From positions 1,394,159-1,458,158 of the forward strand of contig JAZKGA010000001.1 in the NCBI GenBank assembly GCA_040386235.1: a DNA stretch of 64,000 nt. Direction: 5' to 3'. This stretch comes from JAZKGA01 sp040386235 (GTDB lineage Bacteria > Pseudomonadota > Alphaproteobacteria > Micavibrionales > Micavibrionaceae). Shown here piece after piece: positions 35,812-42,341 of this stretch. A model generated the notes under the pieces. It did no database searches and had not been told where the DNA came from. It saw nothing but the letters and a program-made list of their open reading frames with translations. The position numbers and the translations under genes were made by a program. Within the stretch, counting starts at the first letter, position 1; each line of letters opens with the position of its first letter.

Positions 35812-36731
35812 TTCGTCACGGTCTTTTGCGGTAAGGTGTTATGGGGCGGGAATGTGCATTTCACGACTGGCAATGCTTCAACCTTTGTCAGGACGTGCCT
35901 GACCTTAAAGTCTTTATACGCGATTGTCATCTCTCGCATCACGCCATTTTCCAATAAATGTGCGGTTAAATCGTATTCCGCCTCTCCCGCTTCATTTTCT
36001 GCCTGGGCAAAAAAGGCCAGGTTCAGGGGCCAGGCACGCATTTTTGCCGGCCAGGATTTCGGCCAGTCCTTGCGTGCCTGCATATCCAGCACTTTGGGTT
36101 TACCAATCACAGCAGACACTTGGGTGATACCATCCGTGTCGCTGCCGTCAAATAACGGGCGTGACAAAAATGGCTGGCCCGCCTTGGCCTGACGCAGAAC
36201 CTGCAACGTGTGCGTCATGGGGAACATCGTATTGGCGGGCAATGTCAGTTTTGTGGCCTCAGGCAGGTCATAGACGGCCAGGCCAGCGGATTGCGTGTCC
36301 GCGTTCTTCAAAGTCTTGGCAATCGTCGCGTGGCCACGAATCACATCGCCGGGTTCACCATTATGACGACTGCTGGACGAAAAACGCATTTTTGCACCGT
36401 CCAATGACTCTAGCGTTGAAAACTGACTTTCAATCCGCAATGGCGGGTTTTCAGCATATTCATAAGCGATTTTAAATCCATGGTTGGTGACCCAGCCTTC
36501 GCAGCTGGCTTCCCAGCTATAGGTCATCTTACCCGTCACATTAATGATTTGCGATCCGTTCCGGACACTGACCAGCTGAATATCATAGGCGGCGCGGTGC
36601 GGGGCCATGCCGGCGGCAAGAGCGGCGTCGTGTTGCGGCGGGGGGCGAACCGTCACCACAGTGGCCATCGCCTGGCCCGACACCAGCAGCAGACCCATCA
36701 GGCTTGCGGATAAAACGGTTAAGAGCTTCAT
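35808..36731 (-). CDS. eipB: EipB-like (DUF1849) cell-envelope protein
   Basis: 307 residues with a signal peptide ending near VSGQAMA (about 22). Conserved DUF1849 features are HRAAYDIQLVS, INVTGKMTYSWEASCEGWV (Cys71 of a disulphide) and the last cysteine in ALPVVKCTFPP. EipB is a periplasmic lipocalin-like beta-spiral protein that supports envelope integrity in Brucella. Here it heads an operon with divK and pleD (4-base overlap), placing an envelope factor under the same transcript as cell-cycle regulators. The function is inferred from the family. Confidence 0.85.
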   Translation of the reverse strand: MKLLTVLSASLMGLLLVSGQAMATVVTVRPPPQHDAALAAGMAPHRAAYDIQLVSVRNGSQIINVTGKMTYSWEASCEGWVTNHGFKIAYEYAENPPLRIESQFSTLESLDGAKMRFSSSSRHNGEPGDVIRGHATIAKTLKNADTQSAGLAVYDLPEATKLTLPANTMFPMTHTLQVLRQAKAGQPFLSRPLFDGSDTDGITQVSAVIGKPKVLDMQARKDWPKSWPAKMRAWPLNLAFFAQAENEAGEAEYDLTAHLLENGVMREMTIAYKDFKVRHVLTKVEALPVVKCTFPPHNTLPQKTVTK

Positions 36732-36941
36732 ATTCCCAACATCATACAGAATTGATCACGTCATGCCAATGCGGACAGTGGAAATTCTTGCCCGGATACG
36801 CGGTAAATATTTCCGTAATTATAATAATAGGGCGCTTAATCTGCTGTTTCCAGCCCCGCATTGTGGCACAGCCCTTGCAAAGCTTATGACCAAGACCAAC
36901 ACTGGCCACAAAAATCCGGCCACACACATAAAGGGATGGAC

Positions 36942-37625
36942 ATGACACATTTCAGCACGGCGCAACAAACACCCTTTTCGCCCACGCACGCAGCCCTGGC
37001 CCCTTCTGAAATGTCCCATGACGCCAGCGCGCAATCGCATGACCTGCATACCCAGCTAATCACCGCACAGGCGCGCCTTCAGGCGCAAGCACAGCGCATC
37101 AAAACCCTGGAACAACTGGTTTATGTCGATGATCTGACCGGCCTGCTGAACCGGCGCGCCTTCGATAATTTGATGATAAAGGAACTGGATCGCTGCCGCC
37201 GCGGCCTGTCACAGGGTGGCTTGCTGGTGATGATCGACCTGGATAATTTCAAGGCGATTAATGACAGTTTCGGTCATCACGCGGGCGATACATGCCTGCG
37301 CGTTTTTGCCGATACGCTGGCCAGCAACGCGCGTGCGATGGATTCCACCGTGCGCCTGGGCGGCGATGAATTTGCCATCCTGATGGGCAATACCGATACC
37401 AATACCGCCCTGCACCGCATCCAGCAGCTGGCATGGGATTTAAACCATGTGAATTTCATGTGGCAGGGTTACACGATCGCCATGCGCGCCAGTGTCGGCG
37501 TGCGCGAATTCACCGGCCGCGAAACCCCGGACAGCATCCTGGCCGACGCCGATGCGTCGCTGTATAGCTGTAAGTCAAGCCGGGCGGATGCACCCGCCGG
37601 TGCGGCGGCTTCCGCTATGGCGTGA
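36942..37625 (+). CDS. GGDEF diguanylate cyclase
   Basis: About 227 residues from ATG 36942, which has a good AAGGGATGG ribosome-binding site; an upstream TTG frame from 36861 lacks support. A short N-terminal coiled coil (about 35-60, AQARLQAQAQRIKTLEQL) precedes the GGDEF domain: DDLTGLLNRRAFDNLM, FKAINDSFGHHAGD and RLGGDEFAILMGN (GGDEF 140-144). The I-site is RAMD (131-134). No sensor domain is present. It is divergent from eipB, 210 bases apart, and ends before a strong terminator. Confidence 0.9.
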   Translation: MTHFSTAQQTPFSPTHAALAPSEMSHDASAQSHDLHTQLITAQARLQAQAQRIKTLEQLVYVDDLTGLLNRRAFDNLMIKELDRCRRGLSQGGLLVMIDLDNFKAINDSFGHHAGDTCLRVFADTLASNARAMDSTVRLGGDEFAILMGNTDTNTALHRIQQLAWDLNHVNFMWQGYTIAMRASVGVREFTGRETPDSILADADASLYSCKSSRADAPAGAAASAMA

Positions 37626-37684
37626 CCACTCTTTTCCAGTTTACGTTTTCAGGCCCACATACCCCACCTGAAATCGTTTCCTTG

Positions 37685-37722
37685 CCCCGGTCTGCTCCCC
37701 TCCCCTGCAGACCGGGGTTTTT
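37685..37722 (+). terminator. Strong Rho-independent terminator after the GGDEF gene
   Basis: A perfect 11-bp inverted repeat (CCCCGGTCTGC at 37685-37695 with its complement at 37707-37717) around an 11-base pyrimidine loop is followed by TTTTT. Confidence 0.9.
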
Positions 37723-37861
37723 CTTGCATCACCTTTTCAGGCTTGAAGCCCATCACAATGCCCGTGAGTGGAATATACTTTAGTATGTGTTTATTCTTTC
37801 GATAATAATGCTTGACGAAATACCAAGAGTTTTGATTTGATGAAGGAATGAGAACAACAGC

Positions 37862-37970
37862 CACCGTGGTATGCTTTGTGGTGCGACTAACTTCCCCTGA
37901 GGTGGGGCGTTAGGGTTCTCGTGTTACATCCACGTTTGTTCTGATCTTGCGCTTCAGGGGTTTCTTAAAA
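37862..37970 (+). ncRNA. Candidate structured small RNA (unassigned)
   Basis: In a 385-base gap without a gene, CCCCTGA (37894-37900) can pair with TCAGGGG (37954-37960), and CGTG (37920-37923) with CACG (37931-37934), giving a long irregular rod. A CTTGAC box at 37811-37816 could be a -35 element some 50-60 bases upstream. The rod is of the kind seen in 6S RNA, but no diagnostic motif of a known family was confirmed. Alternatively it is a 5' leader of the small gene at 38011. The orientation is assumed from the downstream gene. Confidence 0.35.
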
Positions 37971-38010
37971 ACAGCCATCCCCCCTATATTCCCAATCGCA
38001 GGAGCTTTCT

Positions 38011-38208
38011 ATGTCACACGACCCTCAATACCCCCACGCCACACAACCCGATTCCGCATGGCATGCCAAAGCTGCCCACTTACGCGCGGCATATGAGAAT
38101 GCTTTGGACGACGATCCGCGCACAATCCAGGGCATCTATGGCATAGCCGCCGTTCATGGCGTTGCCATCACCGCCATCCGCAAAGGGATGCATCCGCATA
38201 ACCGGTAA
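38011..38208 (+). CDS. Small hypothetical protein
   Basis: 65 residues with a clear AGGAG ribosome-binding site eight bases before the ATG. The sequence is hydrophilic, has an N-terminal His/Pro/Gln part and a C-terminal half with a helix-turn-helix feel (YGIAAVHGVAITAIRKGMH), which might bind DNA. It is followed by a hairpin. No relatives are recognised. The good translation signal supports it as a real gene. Confidence 0.5.
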   Translation: MSHDPQYPHATQPDSAWHAKAAHLRAAYENALDDDPRTIQGIYGIAAVHGVAITAIRKGMHPHNR

Positions 38209-38222
38209 GTTTCACAAACAAG

Positions 38223-38254
38223 AACGCGCTCCGTCTGCTCTGGCGGAACGCGTT
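38223..38254 (+). terminator. Weak terminator-like hairpin
   Basis: AACGCG-C-TCCG pairs with CGGA-A-CGCGTT around a 10-base loop, with one internal mismatch. It is followed only by ATTGTTG, not a real T-run, so termination efficiency is doubtful. Confidence 0.4.
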
Positions 38255-38402
38255 ATTGTTGCTCAGTTACCGAAAAACACACCCATGATTGGTTAATCGA
38301 TATATTCAGATTAACAAAGCCAGGTTAGCATCGGTTTAACTTTCCCTAAAATTCGAAATATCGATATTTATATATAGGATCCGTTCCCTTATCGCTTTGA
38401 AT

Positions 38403-38753
38403 CTAAACCAACCCATATGCCAGAATAAGGTCAGCAACTTTGCCATGAACACTATCAACAAATATGATGCACATGAAGATATGTAGTGCCAGGACGGCCT
38501 GAACCACAAAGTCGGCGGTTTTAAACAGGCGGACACAAATTCCTACAAAACAGGCAACTGTTAAGGCAGTATATATAGAAATAAAGAATTGATATAAGTT
38601 GATATATATATAAGGACTCATGATCTTTGGTGTCAGAACATGCAAAGAAAGATCTGAAGCGAATAAAGCACCGTCCAGAAATGCAAATATCCAGAATAGA
38701 TACACGTATTTATAGTGCCGCCAGGCAAAAAGGCGGCATAACGTCTTTTTCAC
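38403..38753 (-). CDS. Small multi-pass membrane protein, duplicated copy A (putative immunity protein)
   Basis: 116 residues from GTG 38753, the position equivalent to that used for copy B. The open frame runs further upstream to 39017, but that part is copy B read out of frame and is not credible. Three hydrophobic segments are seen (about 16-36, 52-76 and 83-100). It differs from copy B only at residue 107 (Ala for Ile); the two remaining base differences in the gene are silent. It lies downstream of the toxin-like gene and copy B on the same strand. The immunity role is inferred from gene order, size and topology. No good ribosome-binding site was seen, so the start is uncertain. Confidence 0.55.
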   Translation of the reverse strand: MKKTLCRLFAWRHYKYVYLFWIFAFLDGALFASDLSLHVLTPKIMSPYIYINLYQFFISIYTALTVACFVGICVRLFKTADFVVQAVLALHIFMCIIFVDSVHGKVADLILAYGLV

Positions 38754-38787
38754 GGTTGCGCAGGTGCGTCTTAACCACCCTGGACGA

Positions 38788-38856
38788 TCAGGGGACGTCG
38801 CGGAAGGTGATGGATCGATGAATAAGGCGTCCGTCTTTAAGGTCAAATTCAGCCTC
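38788..38856 (-). pseudogene. Remnant of the 3' end of the toxin-like gene
   Basis: 69 bases identical to 39269-39337: the last 22 codons and the stop of the colicin-M-like gene, carried along in repeat copy A. The next bases (38857-38878) resemble an interior piece of the same gene at 39442-39463, so about 104 bases of toxin sequence appear to be deleted at this joint. Confidence 0.8.
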
Positions 38857-38871
38857 ATTAAAATTGTATAT

Positions 38872-39337
38872 ATCGCTTTGAATCTAAACCAACCCATATG
38901 CCAGAATAAGGTCAATAACTTTGCCATGAACACTATCGACAAATATGATGCACATGAAGATATGCAGTGCCAGGACGGCCTGAACCACAAAGTCGGCGGT
39001 TTTAAACAGGCGGACACAAATTCCTACAAAACAGGCAACTGTTAAGGCAGTATATATAGAAATAAAGAATTGATATAAGTTGATATATATATAAGGACTC
39101 ATGATCTTTGGTGTCAGAACATGCAAAGAAAGATCTGAAGCGAATAAAGCACCGTCCAGAAATGCAAATATCCAGAATAGATACACGTATTTATAGTGCC
39201 GCCAGGCAAAAAGGCGGCATAACGTCTTTTTCACGGTTGCGCAGGTGCGTCTTAACCACCCTGGACGATCAGGGGACGTCGCGGAAGGTGATGGATCGAT
39301 GAATAAGGCGTCCGTCTTTAAGGTCAAATTCAGCCTC
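38872..39337. repeat. Tandem 466-bp direct repeat, copy B
   Basis: Second copy of the repeat described at 38391-38856. It is contiguous with the intact toxin-like gene, so it is probably the original copy. The identical 361-base part covers the toxin tail and most of the membrane protein gene; the four differences lie at the far (3' gene) end. Confidence 0.95.
38884..39234 (-). CDS. Small multi-pass membrane protein, copy B (putative immunity protein)
   Basis: 116 residues if it starts at GTG 39234, 34 bases after the toxin-like stop. The frame is open to an ATG at 39381, but that start would overlap the toxin gene by 113 bases. The N terminus is basic (MKKTLCRLFAWRHYKY), and three membrane segments follow (about 16-36, 52-76, 83-100). 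Neither start has a clear ribosome-binding site, so coupling to toxin translation is possible. Small membrane proteins encoded directly after M-type bacteriocin genes act as immunity proteins in some bacteria. Here that role is inferred. The region is AT-rich compared with its neighbours. Confidence 0.6.
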   Translation of the reverse strand: MKKTLCRLFAWRHYKYVYLFWIFAFLDGALFASDLSLHVLTPKIMSPYIYINLYQFFISIYTALTVACFVGICVRLFKTADFVVQAVLALHIFMCIIFVDSVHGKVIDLILAYGLV

Positions 39338-40432
39338 CAGCTTTTGCGTTGTTCGCGAATTAACAGGAAATGGTTTAGCAATGCCTTTTTCTGCTGCTTT
39401 ACGGTAATCTCTCAAAACAAAATGGTCAAGCAAGGTATCATCATTAAAATCGTATATATTGCTTAGATCATGGGTCACATTCCCTTGTACTTTTATACGA
39501 TTGCCCTCCCGCTCTGCTGTCAGCGAACCAGTCGATTTTACGTTCGCAGCCCCAACCGCATTTTGATAATCATCACCCCTTAGCACCTTCCAGGTATTGC
39601 GTTTAATCGCCGCATCCCAATAATCGTCCTGACGTGTTTTAGGATTTTTAAGGTCAATTTTTCCGCCATCTTTTAAGCCAAGAATTTGATCGCGCATCGT
39701 ACTGGGAACTTTCTTATCCACCATGCCGTCGCGCATGGCTTCGATAAATCGCCAGTTATTTTTGTCTGTAGCCTTTTTATATTCTGGCACATTTTTAATC
39801 GTTTCTGATGGGATAACATAGGGTTTAACCTGCACTTTTGCTTGGGCGTCATTCTCCTGACCATCCACCGGAGTCATATAGTAATTGCGCAGCATATCGC
39901 TTGCGAGTTTCTGACCGCCATCAACCTTTTTCTTGTAAATGGTTGTCGCTGCCTGGGTTATGTCTTCTTTTTCTTGGGGCGAGAGATTCTTTTGATCTTC
40001 CGGGGTATTGGGTTTATGCACTTCCGCGCTTGGGTTTTTCTGTTTTAGCGCCGGTGGCTTATCTGCATTTTGCGTTAGTTTCTTTTCCGCCAGCTTCTGA
40101 TTCAACGCCAATTCGGTTTCGCCGCCGGGCTTTAGATAGCCGTCGCGTTTCAAATCATTGTCGCTTTGAAAGGTTTTAATCGCCATGTGCAGCCCGCGGG
40201 TAATAAACGGGTCCGGCGCATCGCGCTTGTCTGCGGGGCGATAGTCCAGGGTTGAGAGGGCCCAGTCAACCCCTGCCACGTCCTCCTCCTGATTCCGTCG
40301 TCCGTCGCCCACCGCGTCACGCAGCGTCAGCACGTTTTTTGCGAGTGATATCAGGGGATCGTTTCGCAACAGTTTTTCATACATTTCTTCCATATTACGG
40401 CGATTTGTTTCATTCAGTGGAGCTATACTCAT
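39269..40432 (-). CDS. Colicin-M-like C-terminal domain protein with peptidoglycan-binding-like segment (putative effector)
   Basis: 387 residues from ATG 40432, chosen for an AGAAGG ribosome-binding site 9 bases upstream; the frame itself begins at 40486. Residues of about 53-115 (DPFITRGLHMAIKTFQSDND, then LKRDGYLKPGGETELAL) resemble a PG_binding_1 domain. Residues of about 115-160 are a Lys/Pro/Gln-rich linker. Residues 285-365 (GDDYQNAVGAANVKSTGSLT, NRIKVQGNVTHDLSNIYDFN) resemble the catalytic region of colicin M, which cleaves lipid II-linked peptidoglycan precursors. The colicin motif Asp-x-Tyr-Asp reads Asn325-Ile-Tyr327-Asp328 here. There is no signal peptide. Downstream lie two copies of a membrane protein gene. 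Effector function is inferred; the family comparison is from memory. Confidence 0.55.
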   Translation of the reverse strand: MSIAPLNETNRRNMEEMYEKLLRNDPLISLAKNVLTLRDAVGDGRRNQEEDVAGVDWALSTLDYRPADKRDAPDPFITRGLHMAIKTFQSDNDLKRDGYLKPGGETELALNQKLAEKKLTQNADKPPALKQKNPSAEVHKPNTPEDQKNLSPQEKEDITQAATTIYKKKVDGGQKLASDMLRNYYMTPVDGQENDAQAKVQVKPYVIPSETIKNVPEYKKATDKNNWRFIEAMRDGMVDKKVPSTMRDQILGLKDGGKIDLKNPKTRQDDYWDAAIKRNTWKVLRGDDYQNAVGAANVKSTGSLTAEREGNRIKVQGNVTHDLSNIYDFNDDTLLDHFVLRDYRKAAEKGIAKPFPVNSRTTQKLEAEFDLKDGRLIHRSITFRDVP

Positions 40433-40447
40433 ATCCTTATACCTTCT

Positions 40448-40460
40448 GCCGCAGTGCGGC
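40448..40460. promoter_or_regulatory. Short palindrome in the toxin-like gene leader
   Basis: GCCGCA-G-TGCGGC, a perfect six-base inverted repeat 16 bases upstream of the ATG at 40432. It could form a small hairpin in the mRNA leader or be part of an operator. Confidence 0.4.
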
Positions 40461-40461
40461 G

Positions 40462-40488
40462 TTGTGATCTTAACGAATAAGATCACAA
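40462..40488. promoter_or_regulatory. Perfect 11-bp inverted repeat upstream of the toxin-like gene (candidate operator)
   Basis: TTGTGATCTTA (40462-40472) and its exact complement (40478-40488) flank a five-base centre. It begins 30 bases upstream of the ATG. No T-run follows on either strand, so a terminator is unlikely; an operator for a dimeric repressor or a leader hairpin is more likely. The centre contains no known consensus. Confidence 0.5.
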
Positions 40489-40537
40489 TCCTAGAAAGAA
40501 GTAAAGGAATTTATTCTTAGATCAGCACAAACATACC

Positions 40538-41317
40538 CTACTTAAGTATGTTGACCTTTGCCGCGTCCAGCTTTTCCGCAGCTTGCGGCCACAATGATTT
40601 CCCAGCAGTCAGCCACCGCGTGACAAATTCCCCGCGCGTTGCGGATAAATCCTCTTCCGCCTTAAACGTCTTTTGCGTCTTCACCTGCACTGCAAGGGGC
40701 AATGCATAGGCGTAACGTGTTGTCTTATCCCAAACGATCACAGCCTGCAGGATCGCAATAAGGTGATCCGGTGATTGCAGGATATAAGGATAGGTCGCAT
40801 CGTTCAACGCAGCCCCCTGGGCCGCAATACCCGCAGCGTATCGTCGCCACGCTGCGCCATTTTCGAACCGTTTGCCATCCAGAGCCGTGCGCAGTAACGC
40901 CGCCTGTTGATACACCGCCGCATCGGCGAATTGTCCCGCATTTACCATTGATGTTGCACCATATAACAGAGCTTGCGGTGGTGCGGCGCTCGGATTCTCC
41001 CGCAATGCCGCCATCGCCGTTTGAAATTCCGTGGTATCGGCAGGCAACAGAAGACCGCGCAGATGCGGCCATTCTTTCGTACTGTCCACGGCAGCGATAA
41101 AGTGCGGTGCTTCACCATTTTCTGTATTCGTCACCACCGGCTTTTGCACGCGGGCCGTGTCACTGTCATCTGGTGCGGCGGGTGCAACTGGTGTTTCCAG
41201 GGCCGGCGGCGTAATCGTCAGGGTACGAATACCCGGTTTTACCGTTGTCTTGTCCTGTGCCACGGCGGTTGAAAAGGTCAACCCAATCATCATCAGGCTT
41301 AAGATTATGACGCGCAT
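40538..41317 (-). CDS. Secreted hypothetical protein
   Basis: 259 residues. A signal peptide ends near FSTAVAQ (about 21), then comes a Thr/Pro/Ala-rich segment to about 65. The rest is helical and looks like degenerate TPR-type or SLR-type repeats (FQTAMAALRENPSAAPPQAL, QFADAAVYQQAALLRTALDG). The start overlaps the tsaC 3' end by 13 bases. It is upstream of the toxin-like gene on the same strand but separated by 105 bases that hold two inverted repeats. Not recognised as a known family. Confidence 0.65.
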   Translation of the reverse strand: MRVIILSLMMIGLTFSTAVAQDKTTVKPGIRTLTITPPALETPVAPAAPDDSDTARVQKPVVTNTENGEAPHFIAAVDSTKEWPHLRGLLLPADTTEFQTAMAALRENPSAAPPQALLYGATSMVNAGQFADAAVYQQAALLRTALDGKRFENGAAWRRYAAGIAAQGAALNDATYPYILQSPDHLIAILQAVIVWDKTTRYAYALPLAVQVKTQKTFKAEEDLSATRGEFVTRWLTAGKSLWPQAAEKLDAAKVNILK

Positions 41318-42318
41318 TCTTTTGTTTCCTTTTCACTGTCGGCGGCGCGGCTTAAGCGATCACGGATCGCCAGCCCCATTCCGGTCGCCGGAATGTCCAT
41401 CACCGCTATGCGGCTGGCGCCAGAGGTTTCCAAATCATGAAGCGCAGCAAACAGGCGGCTGGCGGCTTCTTCCAAATCACCTGTTTCGCTTAAATTCCGC
41501 AGACGTTCGGGTGGCAGATCGCGGGCAAATCCGCCCCCACGCATCCCCATGAATTTCAAGGCACCGAAGGCCAGTAACGCCTCATCCGGTGCCACATCAA
41601 CGGCGGACAGGCGCAATGGCAGGCGCGGCGCATAATGCCGCAATGTTTGTCCCGGGGACCGCGGGGCTTGCCCGTTTTCCAGCTGGGTTCCATCCTGCAC
41701 AGGGCCGGCTGTTGCAGCCCTCATATCATCCGCCGTAATCGCCCCGTGGCGTAACAGGACAGGAACATCGCCCGTCGCGTCAACAACGGTTGATTCCAGG
41801 CCAATCGGGGCGGCTCCGCCCGCCAGAATAAGGGGCAGTGCGTCGCCAAACGACGCATTAACATGCTGGGGCGCAGTGGGGCTTAATCGACCAGATACAT
41901 TGGCACTGGGCGCAGCCAAAGGCAGGTTGCAGGCACGTAACACCGCTTGCGCCACAGGATGGGCCGGCACGCGCAACGCAATGGTTTCAAGGCCGGATGT
42001 GGCCAGCGGACTGACCCCCGCATCGTGGCGCAGTGGCATCACAAGCGTTAACGGCCCAGGCCAGAATGCGGCGGCCAAAGTGTGCGCCAGGTCATTCATC
42101 ACCCCGTATCGCGCGGCCATAGCCGTATCAATCACATGGACAATCAGCGGGTTAAGGTGCGGCCGTTGTTTCAACGTGAAAATACGCGCCACGGCTAAAC
42201 CGTCCAATGCGTTGGCAGCCAGACCGTAAACGGTCTCGGTGGGCAGGCCGATAACATGTCCCTGCTGTAACAAGGTGGCCGCATCGGCAATTGTTTCTGG
42301 TGTCGGCGTACGGATCAT
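41305..42318 (-). CDS. tsaC: L-threonylcarbamoyladenylate synthase (Sua5 type)
   Basis: 337 residues. The YrdC domain begins LQQGHVIGLPTETVYGLAAN (about 18-37) with LKQRPHLNPLIVHV and ALRVPAHPVAQAVLRACNLP. The C-terminal Sua5 extension (about 210-337) distinguishes it from short TsaC. It makes threonylcarbamoyl-AMP for the t6A37 modification of tRNAs reading ANN codons. It is 23 bases downstream of anmK and runs in the same direction. Confidence 0.93.
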   Translation of the reverse strand: MIRTPTPETIADAATLLQQGHVIGLPTETVYGLAANALDGLAVARIFTLKQRPHLNPLIVHVIDTAMAARYGVMNDLAHTLAAAFWPGPLTLVMPLRHDAGVSPLATSGLETIALRVPAHPVAQAVLRACNLPLAAPSANVSGRLSPTAPQHVNASFGDALPLILAGGAAPIGLESTVVDATGDVPVLLRHGAITADDMRAATAGPVQDGTQLENGQAPRSPGQTLRHYAPRLPLRLSAVDVAPDEALLAFGALKFMGMRGGGFARDLPPERLRNLSETGDLEEAASRLFAALHDLETSGASRIAVMDIPATGMGLAIRDRLSRAADSEKETKECAS

Positions 42319-42341
42319 GACGTTATTTTACAGCCCGCATT

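Larger units (their letters stand above)
37626..38010. other. 385-base intergenic region between the GGDEF gene and the 65-residue gene
   Basis: It holds the GGDEF gene terminator (37685-37722), a possible promoter box near 37811 and the structured RNA candidate (37862-37970). Nothing else recognisable was seen. A short open frame on the minus strand across 37649-37864 has no support. Confidence 0.7.
38391..38856. repeat. Tandem 466-bp direct repeat, copy A
   Basis: This segment recurs at 38872-39337 with an offset of 481 bases. Only four base differences were found by eye, all within the first 105 bases. Copy A holds a full copy of the small membrane protein gene plus a 69-base remnant of the toxin-like gene end (38788-38856). 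A 15-base spacer separates the copies. There are no terminal inverted repeats and no transposase, so this is a tandem duplication, not an insertion sequence. Confidence 0.95.

Noticed and set aside
37649..37864. A 71-codon minus-strand frame in the gap after the GGDEF gene
   Set aside because: It reads through the terminator hairpin and has no ribosome-binding site or conserved-looking features.
38336..38536. A 66-codon frame on the minus strand crossing the start of repeat copy A
   Set aside because: It is the membrane protein gene end read in another frame, with no ribosome-binding site; the same sequence is read out of frame in the upstream extension of copy A.
38570..38620. TATATATA-rich tracts as a replication origin or phage attachment site
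   Set aside because: They fall inside the membrane protein coding repeat and have no DnaA boxes or integrase nearby.
38754..39017. The upstream extension of membrane gene copy A (to 204 codons)
   Set aside because: The extra 88 codons arise because the 481-base offset changes frame; they consist of copy B 3' sequence and toxin remnant read out of frame.
38391..39337. The repeat pair as an insertion sequence or transposon
   Set aside because: No transposase, no terminal inverted repeats and no target-site duplication; the units are contiguous direct repeats carrying a gene.
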